Part shown: piece by piece, positions 43,800 through 55,100 of the stretch | Layout: each line of letters starts with the position of its first letter | Position numbering within the stretch: the first letter of the stretch is position 1 | Origin: Kuschelorhynchus macadamiae | Lineage: Eukaryota > Arthropoda > Insecta > Coleoptera > Curculionidae | Reading direction: 5' to 3' | DNA: 64,000 nt | Assembly (NCBI GenBank): GCA_030620095.1 | Contig: JAUTXW010001632.1 | Location: forward strand, 64,501-128,500 | Program-made: the position numbers and the translations under genes | The notes under the pieces: generated by a model | Database searches by the model: none | What the model saw: only the letters and a program-made list of their open reading frames with translations | Told to the model about the DNA's origin: nothing

Positions 43800-43925
43800 A
43801 ATTTCTTTTCTTTCTTTCTTTCTTTCAAAATGGAGTCGGCTGCCACTTTTTTGCTTTCAGCGCCATTCTCCAGCCCAATACTGCGCAACCTCAGGATTGC
43901 GAGCTCGTAGCTCCCTAAAAGTTGC
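43800..43925 (-). mobile_element. Candidate SINE-like element with (GAAA)n tail
   Basis: On the minus strand a GC-rich body of about 95 bp (GGGAGCTACGAGCTCGCAATC ... GGCAGCCGACTCCATTTTG) is followed by four GAAA units. Body plus short tandem tail is the usual SINE layout. I see no clear A and B boxes and no target-site duplication, so the assignment is tentative. Confidence 0.35.
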
Positions 43926-44029
43926 TAAAATATACACATTTTTCATTATCCTTATAGTAACTTATGACGTAAACATAACTATTCATATACCATAAAGCTG
44001 TAGTGTGAAGACGGTTAATAGACTATAGT

Positions 44030-44042
44030 CACAACAAAGGAT
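44030..44042. repeat. Left 13-bp target-site duplication
   Basis: CACAACAAAGGAT, repeated exactly at 49530-49542, bounds the full-length I-like LINE. Confidence 0.8.
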
Positions 44043-44053
44043 AGACTTTTCTC

Positions 44054-44074
44054 GCTCCCGGGCAACGGGGGAGC
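44054..44074 (-). promoter_or_regulatory. 3'-terminal hairpin of the I-like LINE
   Basis: GCTCCC (44054-44059) and GGGAGC (44069-44074) pair around a 9-nt loop, 11 nt from the element's 3' boundary. In several LINE clades a 3' stem-loop is what the RT recognises to begin copying. That role is inferred from family knowledge. It would fit the lack of a poly(A) tail. Confidence 0.5.
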
Positions 44075-44157
44075 ATTTCACAATTGAAATGTTGCCTCGG
44101 ATTTAAGAAGGATGGGGATATAAAGAGGAATTTTTATGCTAATTATTGTTATTTATA

Positions 44158-47100
44158 TTATAATTTTATTTTATTGTAGATTAAAAATTTATTTAATAAT
44201 TTTACTACGTAAGCATTCATATTTGAGAGCACTAATTGAATATTCATAGGGGTTTTTATACCAAATTTCCTCAATTCTTCATATAGGTTTAACTCTGGGA
44301 TAGCATTAATTGGACACTCAAAGAAAATATGGTTCAAACTTTCTATTTGTCCGCATTCGCATAGTGGATCTTCTTTGATACCTAATTTATGTAGATGTTC
44401 TTTGATCAAGCAATGACCTGTTCTCATTCTTATTACCGTAGTGATGTGTCTTCTATCTATATATTCCATATCTACAAACCAGGGCTTTTGAGGAAATTTA
44501 TCCTGCATTCCTGCATATCCCTTACCCTTACTTTTAAATGACTCCTTCCAAAATTCCTCAAATTTCTTTTTAATGGTATTCTTGATTATAGGAATAAACT
44601 CCTGATTATCTAATTTTATCTGTAAGGGGACAGTGAGGGATCTACCGATGTTGGCCAGAATGTCAGCTTGTTCATTACCCGAGATATTAGTATGGCTTGG
44701 GACCCAGGATAGAATTAGATTGAAATTTTGCGAATTAGCCTCATTAATTAATCTTCTCGTTAGTAAAGTTATATTATCATTAGATTGAACAATAACTAAT
44801 TTTTTCAATTTAAAAATAGCACTTGTTGAGTCTGTAAAAATAATTGCTCTATAAATGTTTTTTTCCAGGCAGAGAGAAACTGCTTTATTAATTGCTACAA
44901 TTTCGGCCGTACATATGTTCATTTCTTTTGGTAAATTAGCACTAAAATTTAAATTTAGGCTCGGAATATGAACACCAAAGCCGGTTTTATTATTACCTTT
45001 AGAAGCATCTGTATATATGAATGTATATTGTTCTCTATATTTAAAAGTTTCTGTTAAAAAGAAGGGATTATTATTATTTGTTTCTTTTTTTAAATTTAGA
45101 TTAATAATATTTATATCTTGTATTTGATTATGAAATTCTATATCAAAACAGGGGAGTTTTTCGTATATGTCAATTTTGTCTTGATAGGGGAGGGCCATCG
45201 TTATTGCTTGAATTAATATGGGGGAGTCTTTATTTTTCCAATACCCCAATTTCCCTGATGAATAAGAGAGTAATGATAATAAGATTTTAATAAGTGGATG
45301 ATTCTTAAAGCATATTTTCTTAAGAATAAATTTAGAGGCCAGCCATAATCTTCTAAACTCTAGGCTTATCTCTGCTGATTCCGCCAAAAGAGCATTAATA
45401 GGAGTTGATTTCATGCATCCCGTTATGATTCTGAGTCCTTGAAAAAATATATTATTTAATTTATTTATATTTTTTTTAGATGTAGGAAGAATTAAAAAAC
45501 TTCCCAAATCTAACTGTGATCTTACTAAACCATTGAATGCCATTTTTAAAATTTTCGGATCAGCTCCCCACCATACTCTACTAAAAGCTTTAATTATGTT
45601 CATACCTTTCCTAGCATTGGTACATATAGCTTCAATATGTTGATCCCATTTAAGATTATACTGAAAATTAATTCCAAGATATTTTACTTTATCTTTAAGA
45701 GGAATGATAGAATTATTGATTAATATATTAGGAAGGGTATCATTTCTAGGACCTTTAGTAAACCATATCGCTTCTGTTTTACTATATGATATACAGAAAT
45801 TATGTGTGGTAAGCCATACATTTATTTTTTCCAGGGCAATATTAATCACCTCAACGGTTTTTTTAATATCTTTATCTTTGTAAATTAGAATTAAATCATC
45901 TGCGTAACTTAATAGGGTTGCTCCCTTTAAATTCAATTTGAATAAAGAGATTAACAATATATTAAAAAGAATCGGACTAAGCGGTGAGCCCTGTGGAAGA
46001 CCCATCGAGGACATCTTCGGATCTACAGTACTATTAGTATTATCTTTTACAAAAATCAACCTATCTGCTAGCAAATTAAAAATAAGGTTAGATAATTTGA
46101 TGTTCACATCATATTTTATTAAATAATCATAGACTTGATATAAATTAACATGATCATATGCTTGTTTTAAATCTATGAACACTGCCACTGAATGTAAATT
46201 CTGGCTAAATCCCAGCTGCACATAAGATGTAAGGAATGAAAGATTATCATATATACTCATACCTTTCCTAAACCCTGTTTGATAAAAAGAGAATATTTTT
46301 TTATTTTCCATATACCATTCAAGTCTATTTTTTATAAGATTTTCAAGGGTTTTTCCTACACATGACCCCAAGGCTATTGGACGATAACTGTCTGAAAAAT
46401 TAGGATCTTTTTGATTTTTAAGAATAGGTATAATAACCGTTTCCTTCCAATTATCTGGAATTTTTTCCCCAAGTAAACATTTGTTATAAATGTTCAATAA
46501 ATTAATTAATAATTTATTGGGTAATTTTTCCAACATTGAATAAGAAATATCATCTTTGCCGGTAGCTGACATTTTCTTTTTGTTTAAAATTATAATAAGT
46601 TCCTTTAAATTAAATAGCTCAATTTCTTCATTAGATAGTTTAAGTGTGAAATCTGGATAGATATTGCATGGGGTAAGGTTACTTAATATCTTTTCAGCTA
46701 TTTGTCTGTCTGGGAGTTCAAGTTCTTTACCTACAAATTTCATTGAAAATTTTTTAAAGGTTTGCCAAATCTTTGAAATATTTAAATTTCTATTGATGGT
46801 GGATGAGAATTCAATAAATTTTTGTTTTTTCTTTTTTTTAAGAAATCTCTTAATTTTAGCCTGTACATGTTTGGCACAAATAAGATTGACATCTGAAGGA
46901 TTATCTTTAAAAACACGAAATGCAATTCTTCTTTCCTGAATTTTGATTGTACATTCTAAATCCCACCAGGGGTTTTGAGGTTTATGAAATTTGGGATTAA
47001 ACTTTTTTTTAGGAATGGTTTCTGATGCAACTTTGTTCATTAAATCAACAAGTTCTTGATAACTAGATATTTCATCTATTTGTGATGAATATAATATTAA

Positions 47101-47847
47101 CTTATCTGTGTAATTATCCCAATCTGCTTTCCTAAAGTTTTTTTTGATATTATCTCCAATGTATATGGACATTCTGTTAAGAGATGTATTATTAATTCTG
47201 GTAATTGTAGGAAAGTGATCACTGTTTCCACAATCCTCCAATACTTCCCACTGGGTTAAGGATGCCAAATCTGCACTAACCAAAGTAATGTCCAAAGAAC
47301 TGGGATTTAATTCAAGTTTTTGGACTCTAGTTGGGGATCCATCATTTAATAAGACCAGATTTTCTCTATCCAGAACCTCGACTATAGCTCTGCCGCTACT
47401 ATCGTTGTTATGACATCCCCATAGTGAATGATGGGCATTGAAATCACCTGTTAACAATATCTTTCCCCTAATATTATTTAAGATGCTGTCTAGAAAGGTT
47501 GTAGTGATTTGATTTATGGTTGAATAAATATTAATTATATTAAGATCTCCTATTCTTATTATGTTATACTGAATATGTTTATTAAAATTATTGTTTAAAA
47601 AAATCTCTTTGAAAATTAAATGTTTTTTGATGAATGTGGCTACACCACCATAGCCATCTTCTCTATCATTTCTGATTATATTATAATGTTTAAGAAAAAT
47701 AGCATCTTTATCATTTTTAAGCCATGTTTCGTTGAGACAGATTATATCAGGATTATATATGTTACATAAGTTAATCAAATTAGTTCTATTAGCTTTAAAA
47801 CTTCTGATATTCCACTGTATAATATTTAAATTATCCGTACCCTCCAT
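44158..47847 (-). CDS. I-like LINE ORF2: endonuclease, reverse transcriptase, RNase H, zinc finger
   Basis: 1229 residues from ATG 47847, fully open. Residues about 5-230 are the APE-type endonuclease (NIIQWNIRSFKANR, LNETWL, GYGGVATFI, LLTGDFNAHHSLWG, SSLDITLVS, SDHFPT). RT spans about 430-730: VIIPILKNQKD, SYRPIALGSCVGKTLE, QTGFRKGMS, FIDLKQAYDHVN (motif A), GLPQGSPLSPILFNIL (motif B), LSYADDLILIY (motif C), KYLGINF (motif D). RNase H at about 960-1090 has all four acidic residues: YTDASKG, CTAEIVAIN, FTDSTSA, NEQADILAN. A C-terminal Cys/His finger (CECGQ...HIFFECP) follows. It makes the nick, copies the RNA and removes the RNA strand. With every catalytic motif in place it is potentially functional. 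Confidence 0.92.
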   Translation of the reverse strand: MEGTDNLNIIQWNIRSFKANRTNLINLCNIYNPDIICLNETWLKNDKDAIFLKHYNIIRNDREDGYGGVATFIKKHLIFKEIFLNNNFNKHIQYNIIRIGDLNIINIYSTINQITTTFLDSILNNIRGKILLTGDFNAHHSLWGCHNNDSSGRAIVEVLDRENLVLLNDGSPTRVQKLELNPSSLDITLVSADLASLTQWEVLEDCGNSDHFPTITRINNTSLNRMSIYIGDNIKKNFRKADWDNYTDKLILYSSQIDEISSYQELVDLMNKVASETIPKKKFNPKFHKPQNPWWDLECTIKIQERRIAFRVFKDNPSDVNLICAKHVQAKIKRFLKKKKKQKFIEFSSTINRNLNISKIWQTFKKFSMKFVGKELELPDRQIAEKILSNLTPCNIYPDFTLKLSNEEIELFNLKELIIILNKKKMSATGKDDISYSMLEKLPNKLLINLLNIYNKCLLGEKIPDNWKETVIIPILKNQKDPNFSDSYRPIALGSCVGKTLENLIKNRLEWYMENKKIFSFYQTGFRKGMSIYDNLSFLTSYVQLGFSQNLHSVAVFIDLKQAYDHVNLYQVYDYLIKYDVNIKLSNLIFNLLADRLIFVKDNTNSTVDPKMSSMGLPQGSPLSPILFNILLISLFKLNLKGATLLSYADDLILIYKDKDIKKTVEVINIALEKINVWLTTHNFCISYSKTEAIWFTKGPRNDTLPNILINNSIIPLKDKVKYLGINFQYNLKWDQHIEAICTNARKGMNIIKAFSRVWWGADPKILKMAFNGLVRSQLDLGSFLILPTSKKNINKLNNIFFQGLRIITGCMKSTPINALLAESAEISLEFRRLWLASKFILKKICFKNHPLIKILLSLLSYSSGKLGYWKNKDSPILIQAITMALPYQDKIDIYEKLPCFDIEFHNQIQDINIINLNLKKETNNNNPFFLTETFKYREQYTFIYTDASKGNNKTGFGVHIPSLNLNFSANLPKEMNICTAEIVAINKAVSLCLEKNIYRAIIFTDSTSAIFKLKKLVIVQSNDNITLLTRRLINEANSQNFNLILSWVPSHTNISGNEQADILANIGRSLTVPLQIKLDNQEFIPIIKNTIKKKFEEFWKESFKSKGKGYAGMQDKFPQKPWFVDMEYIDRRHITTVIRMRTGHCLIKEHLHKLGIKEDPLCECGQIESLNHIFFECPINAIPELNLYEELRKFGIKTPMNIQLVLSNMNAYVVKLLNKFLIYNKIKL

Positions 47848-47936
47848 TGATATTTTTTATTGTTAATATTCTTATTATATATTCATTTATGTATTATTAT
47901 TATTTATTTTTTTTTTAATTTAATTAACTTTGATAT

Positions 47937-49423
47937 TCATTTAAAAGTAGGATTAAAATTTGGAAAAAAATCTGTAGGTTTGTCACCTTTTGACTGATTC
48001 TTTGGCCTATCGTAATCTAAATTTGTCTTACTTAATGTATTAATAGTATTTAAAATGTTAATGGCTTTTGCTCTGTCTTGACTACTTAACTGTGAAGCCG
48101 TTTGAGATAACACATCAAAAAAGTCAATATTTTTGTCTGAATTTTGTTGATATGATTCTGAAGATATACCTGCAGTCTGACTGCTAATTAAATTACTTTT
48201 TTGGGTTTTTTCAGGGCGAGAATTGGGATAGTATAACTCATTATTATGGGCTTTGATATCATAGCTTTGTGAATTAGAGAGTATGTGACGTCTTTTTGGG
48301 TTGTCTCTAACTACTTGAGTAAAACTACGTTTAGTTTTATTCATTTGATTACCTAATATATTCCTCCTTTGATTAATTGAAATAGAGTTTTTTTCTGCAC
48401 TTGTTGATGCTTCCGGAAGCGAGGGAAAGTCTGATTGATGAAATGATGGTGAATTAAAATAATTTCCACGATTATCCCTAGATGTTTTATAGTTTTTTGG
48501 GCATCTATCGCTTGCTTCAAAAAAACTTATGTTTTCTGTTGCCATAATATATTTTATTGATTGTTGCCTAGAGTATTCGGGGCATTTTTTACTAGTTGAT
48601 TTATGTTCATTGCTTTCACAATGATAACATTGTGTATCACATTCAAAATCTCTGTCATTTTCATCATGAACATTTCCGCAATTAAAACATTTTTTTTTAC
48701 CTTTACATTGTAATCTGGTATGACCAAAAAGTAAACAAGAGAAACATTGAGTTACTGGCGGTATATATATTGAAACTGGAGTAGATAATCCATAGATGCT
48801 AACGAATCTTGGAAGAACCGTCCCCTCAAATGTGTACAGAATAGTACCTGTTGGTATATATATATTTTTATTATTGGAATCAATTACTTTCCTGTTCAAT
48901 CTTTTTACCTCTGAAATTTTAAAGGGAGAGACAGTAAAATTTAGTAGTTCCTCCTCTGAAATTGAGGCATCAATATACCTCACTATACCCTTACAAGAAG
49001 CAAAATAAAAAGGGATATAAATAGTAAATCCTTTACATTTTAATATTTCATTATCTTTAAATTTATTTGCTGATTGGAAACTATAAAATTCCACTCCCAA
49101 TCTATTTCTACCCTTTATCGAAATTTTTTTAACATCGCGTAAATTTAAATTATGAATTTCCTTTGCAATTTTATAAACGTTATTAGCTCTACCTGCTTGA
49201 CTAGAATTATCTTTATTACTTTCTACGTATACCATAAACGGACCAATATCGGTATTTTTATAAAAAAGTTGTTTACGCATATTTTGACTAGAATGACTTT
49301 CATTTTTTTTTTGTTCAAATCTTCCTCGTTGGAATTATTCTGAGAATGCCCTATAATTTTATTAATTTCATCTGGATCTGGATCTATTGTAATGGGGGGA
49401 TCCTCCCCCATTACATCATCCAT
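47937..49423 (-). pseudogene. I-like LINE ORF1: gag-like protein with CCHC zinc knuckles, one frameshift
   Basis: The likely true start is ATG 49423 (MDDVMGEDPP...), which runs about 40 codons to an A run (T10 at about 49308-49317) where the frame shifts by one. The remaining 447 codons (from a downstream Met at 49280) are open to 47937. The main body has an RRM-like/gag region (YIPFYFASCKGIVRYIDASI, SPFKISEVKRLNRK) and three knuckles: CFSCLLFGHTRLQC (CX2CX4HX4C), CFNCGNVH...C, and CYHCESNEHKSTSKKC. A Ser/Asn-rich C-terminal tail follows. ORF1 coats the RNA in the RNP. The protein could still be made from the internal Met, or the shift may be a sequencing error in the homopolymer. Confidence 0.82.
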
Positions 49424-49529
49424 CCTGAGGCGTTTCTTCTTTGATGATCTCTTCTATTTATTTTATTTTTTATGATATCAATTAATGAAAAAGATTTAAC
49501 TTACCAAAAACAAAAGGGATAAGGTATAA

Positions 49530-49542
49530 CACAACAAAGGAT
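49530..49542. repeat. Right 13-bp target-site duplication
   Basis: Exact copy of CACAACAAAGGAT at 44030-44042. Confidence 0.8.
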
Positions 49543-49924
49543 GAGTTAGTATCACACCAAATTACCAATATTCAATTCTAAATTTGTTTGTTTTCAACAA
49601 ATCGGTCAACTCTCTCGGAAACCAACCATAAACAACCAACATTTCTAGCTTCTTCCCATGTAAAAATTCGATTTGTTTGTCCTATGCCCGTCAAAAACAG
49701 CTGATTGGTGTCGTTCAACTGACAGATCGTTGGAGTGCCCTACATCATTATGATCGTAGAAAAACTAACCTACCAAACAATCTAATAGAGGTTATATTAT
49801 GATGATGTTTGAATTGAACAAAACGAACACAGTGAACACGTGTTTAGTACTGTGGCTCAAATAAAGCTTTCTTCACGTCATAGGACCACACGATGATGCA
49901 CGATACGCAGTAGGATGGATGAAC
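49543..49924. other. Flank of the I-like LINE
   Basis: No gene recognised. It represents the pre-insertion sequence continued from left of 44030. It shows some CpGs (CACTGTGTTCGTTTTG region) but no identifiable promoter. Confidence 0.4.
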
Positions 49925-51321
49925 GGTATTCTCATTTGTCCTACTACCCGAATTGTCTGACAAGGATAGAAGATGAGAGGGATTTATAATCAGAATATAC
50001 CGACGTGTAGAAAATAACTAATGTGGCGGATTGATTCTGAAGTTTATTTTATTAAATAAATATTACCTAACCTACAAACGCTACCATTACTCAGCGATTT
50101 TACGAAGTCTCTGCCAGGTGAACACAATTTTAAATATCTGCTATTGAAAACCGAATTACAGATCATATTATAAATATTTATTGCTACGATTATTGATTGT
50201 GTATTACTAACGAATATTTGCTTTATTTCAGATTGTTTTTGTGCAAGATATTCTTAAAAAAGTGGAATTATAGGTACTAAATTATTTTGTAGGTATTGGG
50301 GACTTAAACTGAAAATGGATCGACATCATGAACTTGCTTTTCAAGATGGATTTTTGTTTAACGTAAGGCGAACTAAGGACAATGTCAGGTATGTTTAATA
50401 TCTTTTTTTAAATACTGGTTTTTGTAGATTTTTATTTCTCAGCATTTATTCTCGGGAACACTAATGGGTCTTCTGCAAAATATAGCATGAATAATTAGGG
50501 AAATGTTAGTCATATGGATTGGAGTAGTTTTATTCTATTAAGTCTATTAAAAACTTATCTCCGGCAAAGCCATCATTTATAAGTAAAAATGTTCTAGTAG
50601 TGTAATAACAAATGCTAAGAACTGAGATAAGAAAAATTATGTTTATTTCAAGGAAACATAATCTCGTGAATAGTAATTGTAGCTTCTTACCATCAATAGT
50701 GTTGAAATAACGTTGGTCAGAAGACTGAGATTTTCTGATTTAATCTAGAAACTTCAAGTGACGTAATTTTAGAGGGCTACACTTCACTATCAGGATGGAC
50801 TTTTACCATATAATTTTTTTTTAGTGGAGTAGTGCACATTTCAAAAATTTCGTTTTTGTCATAATTTTCTTCAGCTAGAAATATTGCAAAATTCTAATTT
50901 CTTTTGTAGATTTTTGGTATGTAAACATAATAGGCAGTTAGGGTATACAGCAACAGGAAAAATTACTACTATTCAGGATGTACCAGTGTTTACGTATGTT
51001 AATCCACACCACAACCATCTAAGGGTGGACATGGAGGTCCAGAAAATCGAATTTAGGAAGCAAGCATTAAAGAGAGGGGAAATTTAAAAAATATATATGA
51101 TCGCATTGCAACAAGGTAAGAAGATATTAGTAAATATTGTATATGTATGTACAGAGTGTGTAAGTATCTAGAGTTCTGTAATGATATTTATATGTGTTTC
51201 TTACAATGCTCCACTAATTTTTTGAATCTACAGTTTTAACTAAAATTATAATTAAAATGAATATTAAAAACATGAAATAATGTCTTAAGCTAGTTAAGAT
51301 AGTGTTAATTATGGCAATATA

Positions 51322-51720
51322 ATGAGTTTACTTAATCTAAAAACATCAAATAAAAGCCACTGTAATTTTGATAAAATTTTTATTTATAAACTTGATAATA
51401 ACCAAATGTTCAGCATTGATCTTCTAGCATCTATTAACTTTTATGTACCCACTAGGTCATTTAGAGGGTTTCACACATGTTATGCTGAACACCATCGCTC
51501 TTTATATAAAAAACATTGTTCTATCAATGATGTATGCTTGGGGTGTTTAGCATCTTTATAATAAGAGCACATACCGGGAATATTTATTTTAATGTGTTAA
51601 CGTATTTGACATCTTATGTGTAAGCTTCATATGTGTTTACTGATTTTAACTATCTGACATATAATCTGTTAATGACCCGTGTATTTATATTTTTAAAAAA
51701 TGTTTACTTAAATTAAATTA
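51322..51720 (+). mobile_element. LINE ORF2 C-terminal and 3' UTR fragment in a MULE intron
   Basis: The frame 51322-51561 reads FSIDLLASINFYVPTRSFRG, then AEHHRSLYKKHCSINDVC. It matches the C-terminal pattern of LINE-E (LLTTVKFRIPRRN, then LTFHRTNYV). An AT-rich 3' UTR with AATAAA-like motifs follows to about 51720. It lies between MULE exons 2 and 3, so it is an insertion in the intron. Confidence 0.6.
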
Positions 51721-51805
51721 AATTATATATTTTTACTTTCCCTGTAAGAGGGAAGTTTTGTAAACGTGAAAAAATCACCCTCTTTTGGTCTGTTTTTGGG
51801 CAGCA

Positions 51806-52190
51806 TAGCTGAAATACTACTCATCCAATTGAATTCAAATTTTGGTCAAATCAAGGGTCACAAAGGGAGAAAATGGTAACATTTTGGTAAAAATCCAATG
51901 TGGTGAAACAAAATGATGGCCTCACGAAATGTAAAAAAATCATTACTAAAAAATTACTTATTAATTGGGCTTCGAAATTTGCACAAAAATAAGGTATGAT
52001 ATAGGGATAATCTGGTAAAATTTTTGTGTAAAGCCATTTTGGCAGAACAAAATGGAGGGCTAATGAAATATTTAAAAATTTAGTAACAAAAACTGTTTAT
52101 CCAATTGACTTGATATTTTGCAGAAAAATCAAGTGCGAAACGGGGATAGCCAGACAAACAAACTTGTAGCCTAATAAAATGTTTAAATAT
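51806..52190 (+). repeat. Three degenerate tandem units of about 130 bp
   Basis: Units at about 51806-51945, 51946-52078 and 52079-52190 share in order: ACT(T/C)ATCCAATTG, AA-TTTTG(G/C)-CAAA, AATCAAG or AATAAGG, GGGA-A, and AGAACAAAATGG-GG-CTAATGAAAT. They lie in the MULE intron before exon 3. Confidence 0.55.
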
Positions 52191-55100
52191 TCAATAAAAC
52201 TCCATTTCCTGGAAAAAACCTTTTTATAGATAAAAAAACATAAACAACATAATTTCTTTTTTATAAATTATATAAATAAGGTTATGAAGAATAAATAATA
52301 TTAACAATAATAAATGTATTAAAAACTAAAAAAAATTAAAAAATAAAATACCATTTATAGGATTTGTGTAAAGTTGTTAACACATAATCATATACATATA
52401 AACTGTGTCAAAAATTTGGTTTTTAGTCTAGCTTCCTGATCTTTTGCCTCTTGGAAAATTGAATTAAAGCAGTAAGGGTACAAGTTTAATATCTTTAGTG
52501 AATCTGGGGATTAGTCTACAAATTGACTTAACTGTTGGTTAGAAGTTAGTGTCATTTTATGGTTATTAGAAATCTAAGGTTAGAAAATGCGAACCATTAT
52601 GCTCCAAACTGTTTGGATTTTACAACTTTATTAGTGTTAAATATATACTATAAGCAGTTAAAACATTACTTGTATATGTAATTTTATATATGTTTCAGAA
52701 ATGCAGAGGCAGCAGTTATGGTGCCATTTAATTGATTAGGTCTTCAATGCACAGGTGGAGGAAGTCCACAACCCCAAATATTCCAGCAACTTTAATGGAA
52801 TTATTGCTAATTTTACAGTCAGGTGAGTGGTTTAGGTTTACCAGTTGTCATAATGGTGAATTTTTTTCAGGCGCTGTAGAGAGGCAAGGGCATCAAGCTG
52901 TAATTTTTGGAAACTACAATTTCATCGATAATTTCAGGAATGCACAAACAGTTTTTATGGATAGGACATTCAAGGCAGTACCTAGGAGGCCATTATTTGG
53001 CCAAATATTTACCATATTTGCAACATGCATGGGTCACGTAAGTATTATATTAAAAAGCTGCATTTTTCTTATATAGGGTATCAAAACAGTTCAGAATTTC
53101 GCAAATATTTTCTAAAGTACAGAGTGATCCCCTATAATGCTCCCTGCTTAACTTTATTACTTTTCAAGAGAAATTTTAAAAATCAGCATATAGGGTTACT
53201 ATTGCATTTTTTGCACACCAAAAGTTTGTATATATCTATAAGTATACAGATGATAGTAAAAAGTTACATTGTTTTAAGGGAATGATTTGTATAAAAGATA
53301 ATTTTTCGATTCTATGAATAATTCTAGACACTTTTTGTGTAGGATACCTTGTAGCTGTGATCCAGATATTTATGTTTAAATGTCAAAATTCTTTAATACA
53401 GCTCAGGTAATTATTATATATGTATGGATAAGAATGAATGATCCAGTGGGAGCTGTAACAATTTATCAACAAATCGTTATAATTTTAGTATTGAATTATG
53501 GTTTATTCAAATAGAGAAAAACAAATTATTTCCTATATTAAAAATAATTTTAACTACAGAGCTGTGCAACAAGAACTTGGAAATGATAATGGCCGTATGC
53601 ACATTCCATGCAAAAAAATTAACAAGATTATTTTCAAAATTTTAAAAAACTAATAAAAATATCTCCAACTTTTTGTGTGTTTGTGCAAAAACTATAGTAG
53701 TATGCTGATATTTGAAAATTTTCTATCTAGATTTATATTTTTTTAAGTTCACATGCAACTTTATATAACAGGTTAAAACATATTTCCATTATTTCAGGCA
53801 TTTTAAAACTGTAATTATTACTAAATAATATTTAAATATAGATATATGGTTCTGACGTTTTAATTTGATAATTTGTAGGCTTTTCCCATTGTCCATGTTT
53901 TTATCGCTAGAAGAACAAAAGCCTTATATGATGCAGTCTTCGAATACCCTATACATACATTCCAAATTTCATAAATGGAAATATTGTAACAGATTATGAG
54001 GCAGCATTGATAGAAGCTTTGAGAGGTGCATATCCCCAGGCAACATTGCATGGTTGCTTTTTTCATTATTGTCAGGTAATAAAACTAAAGATTTACTTCC
54101 CAAATGTGTTATTGTCAATGTGAAATAATCATTTGAAAGAATAAATGTTCACTAAATTAAATACTTTGAATTTTGATAAATAAATATGCATACAAGATAT
54201 AAACACATAATAGTTACCTACATGGAATAAACAAATAGAACAAAACAGTGCAACTTATCAGTTATATCATTCATTTATAAAGTAAAATGCGTTTCTGGGA
54301 TATAATATGTTAAGGATTTTTAAAACTTTTTATTGAATGAACAGATATTGCTTGGTAACATATTGAATAACATTTTTATAAACATTTGGAATAATACTTT
54401 GCACATCTTATATTTTCAATTACATCTTGTGTTTCATGTATATGCTGGGTGTTTTGAATATGTGGCTTAACTCTCAATTCAATTATTTATGTTTTTTTTT
54501 AAAGCAGTTCAAGGGCTAATATTTTGTGGCACATAATACAATTGTTTTTACATAACTTGTAGGCTGTTTTGCGCAAGGCTAAGGCACTGGGAATTGTTCG
54601 ACAGATAAAGGATAATATCGATGGAAGGTCTTTATTGAAGAAATATTATGCTTTGGCGCTTCTCTGCAAACATGATCGAGCCCACATTAGTTCTTTTACA
54701 AGTTTAATTATTATATGATATAAATTGGATTACCTTGGAGTGTTTACAGATTCCGTTTTTCGTTTGCTTTAATGGGCCCAATACTAATTTTGATATATAA
54801 TTTTAAGGGAGATTTGCAGTTTGGTGGAATATTTCGGGACTGAATGACTACATTAGAAGGCAATGGATAGAACGAGTTACCTCGCCGCACTTCAGCGTAT
54901 TTGGGCAAAGGCATCGGACCAACAACGTCATGGAGTCATACCACAGAAGGCTTAACAGCAAGCTAGTCAGGCATCCTGGCATATGGGACTTAATGGGTAC
55001 CTACAGAACATTATGAGCCAAATTTGCTTGTCCATAACCGTTTTTAACTTCTCATAATTTTTTTCAGAGACACTAATTGACATACAAAATACTGCCTCTA

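Larger units (their letters stand above)
44043..49529 (-). mobile_element. Full-length I-group LINE, about 5.5 kb
   Basis: Minus-strand order: 5' UTR (49529-49424), ORF1 (49423-47937, one homopolymer frameshift), 89-bp spacer, ORF2 (47847-44158, uninterrupted), 3' UTR of about 115 bp ending in a hairpin, with 13-bp exact target-site duplications outside. ORF2 with RNase H and ORF1 with CCHC knuckles place it in the I group of LINEs (I/R1/LOA/Jockey-type with RNase H). There is no poly(A) or simple-repeat tail. Complete ends, TSDs and an intact 1229-codon ORF2 indicate a recent insertion. Confidence 0.88.

Noticed and set aside
43801..43830. CTTT repeat as a stand-alone microsatellite
   Set aside because: It directly follows a GC-rich body on the minus strand, so it is better read as the tail of a SINE-like element.
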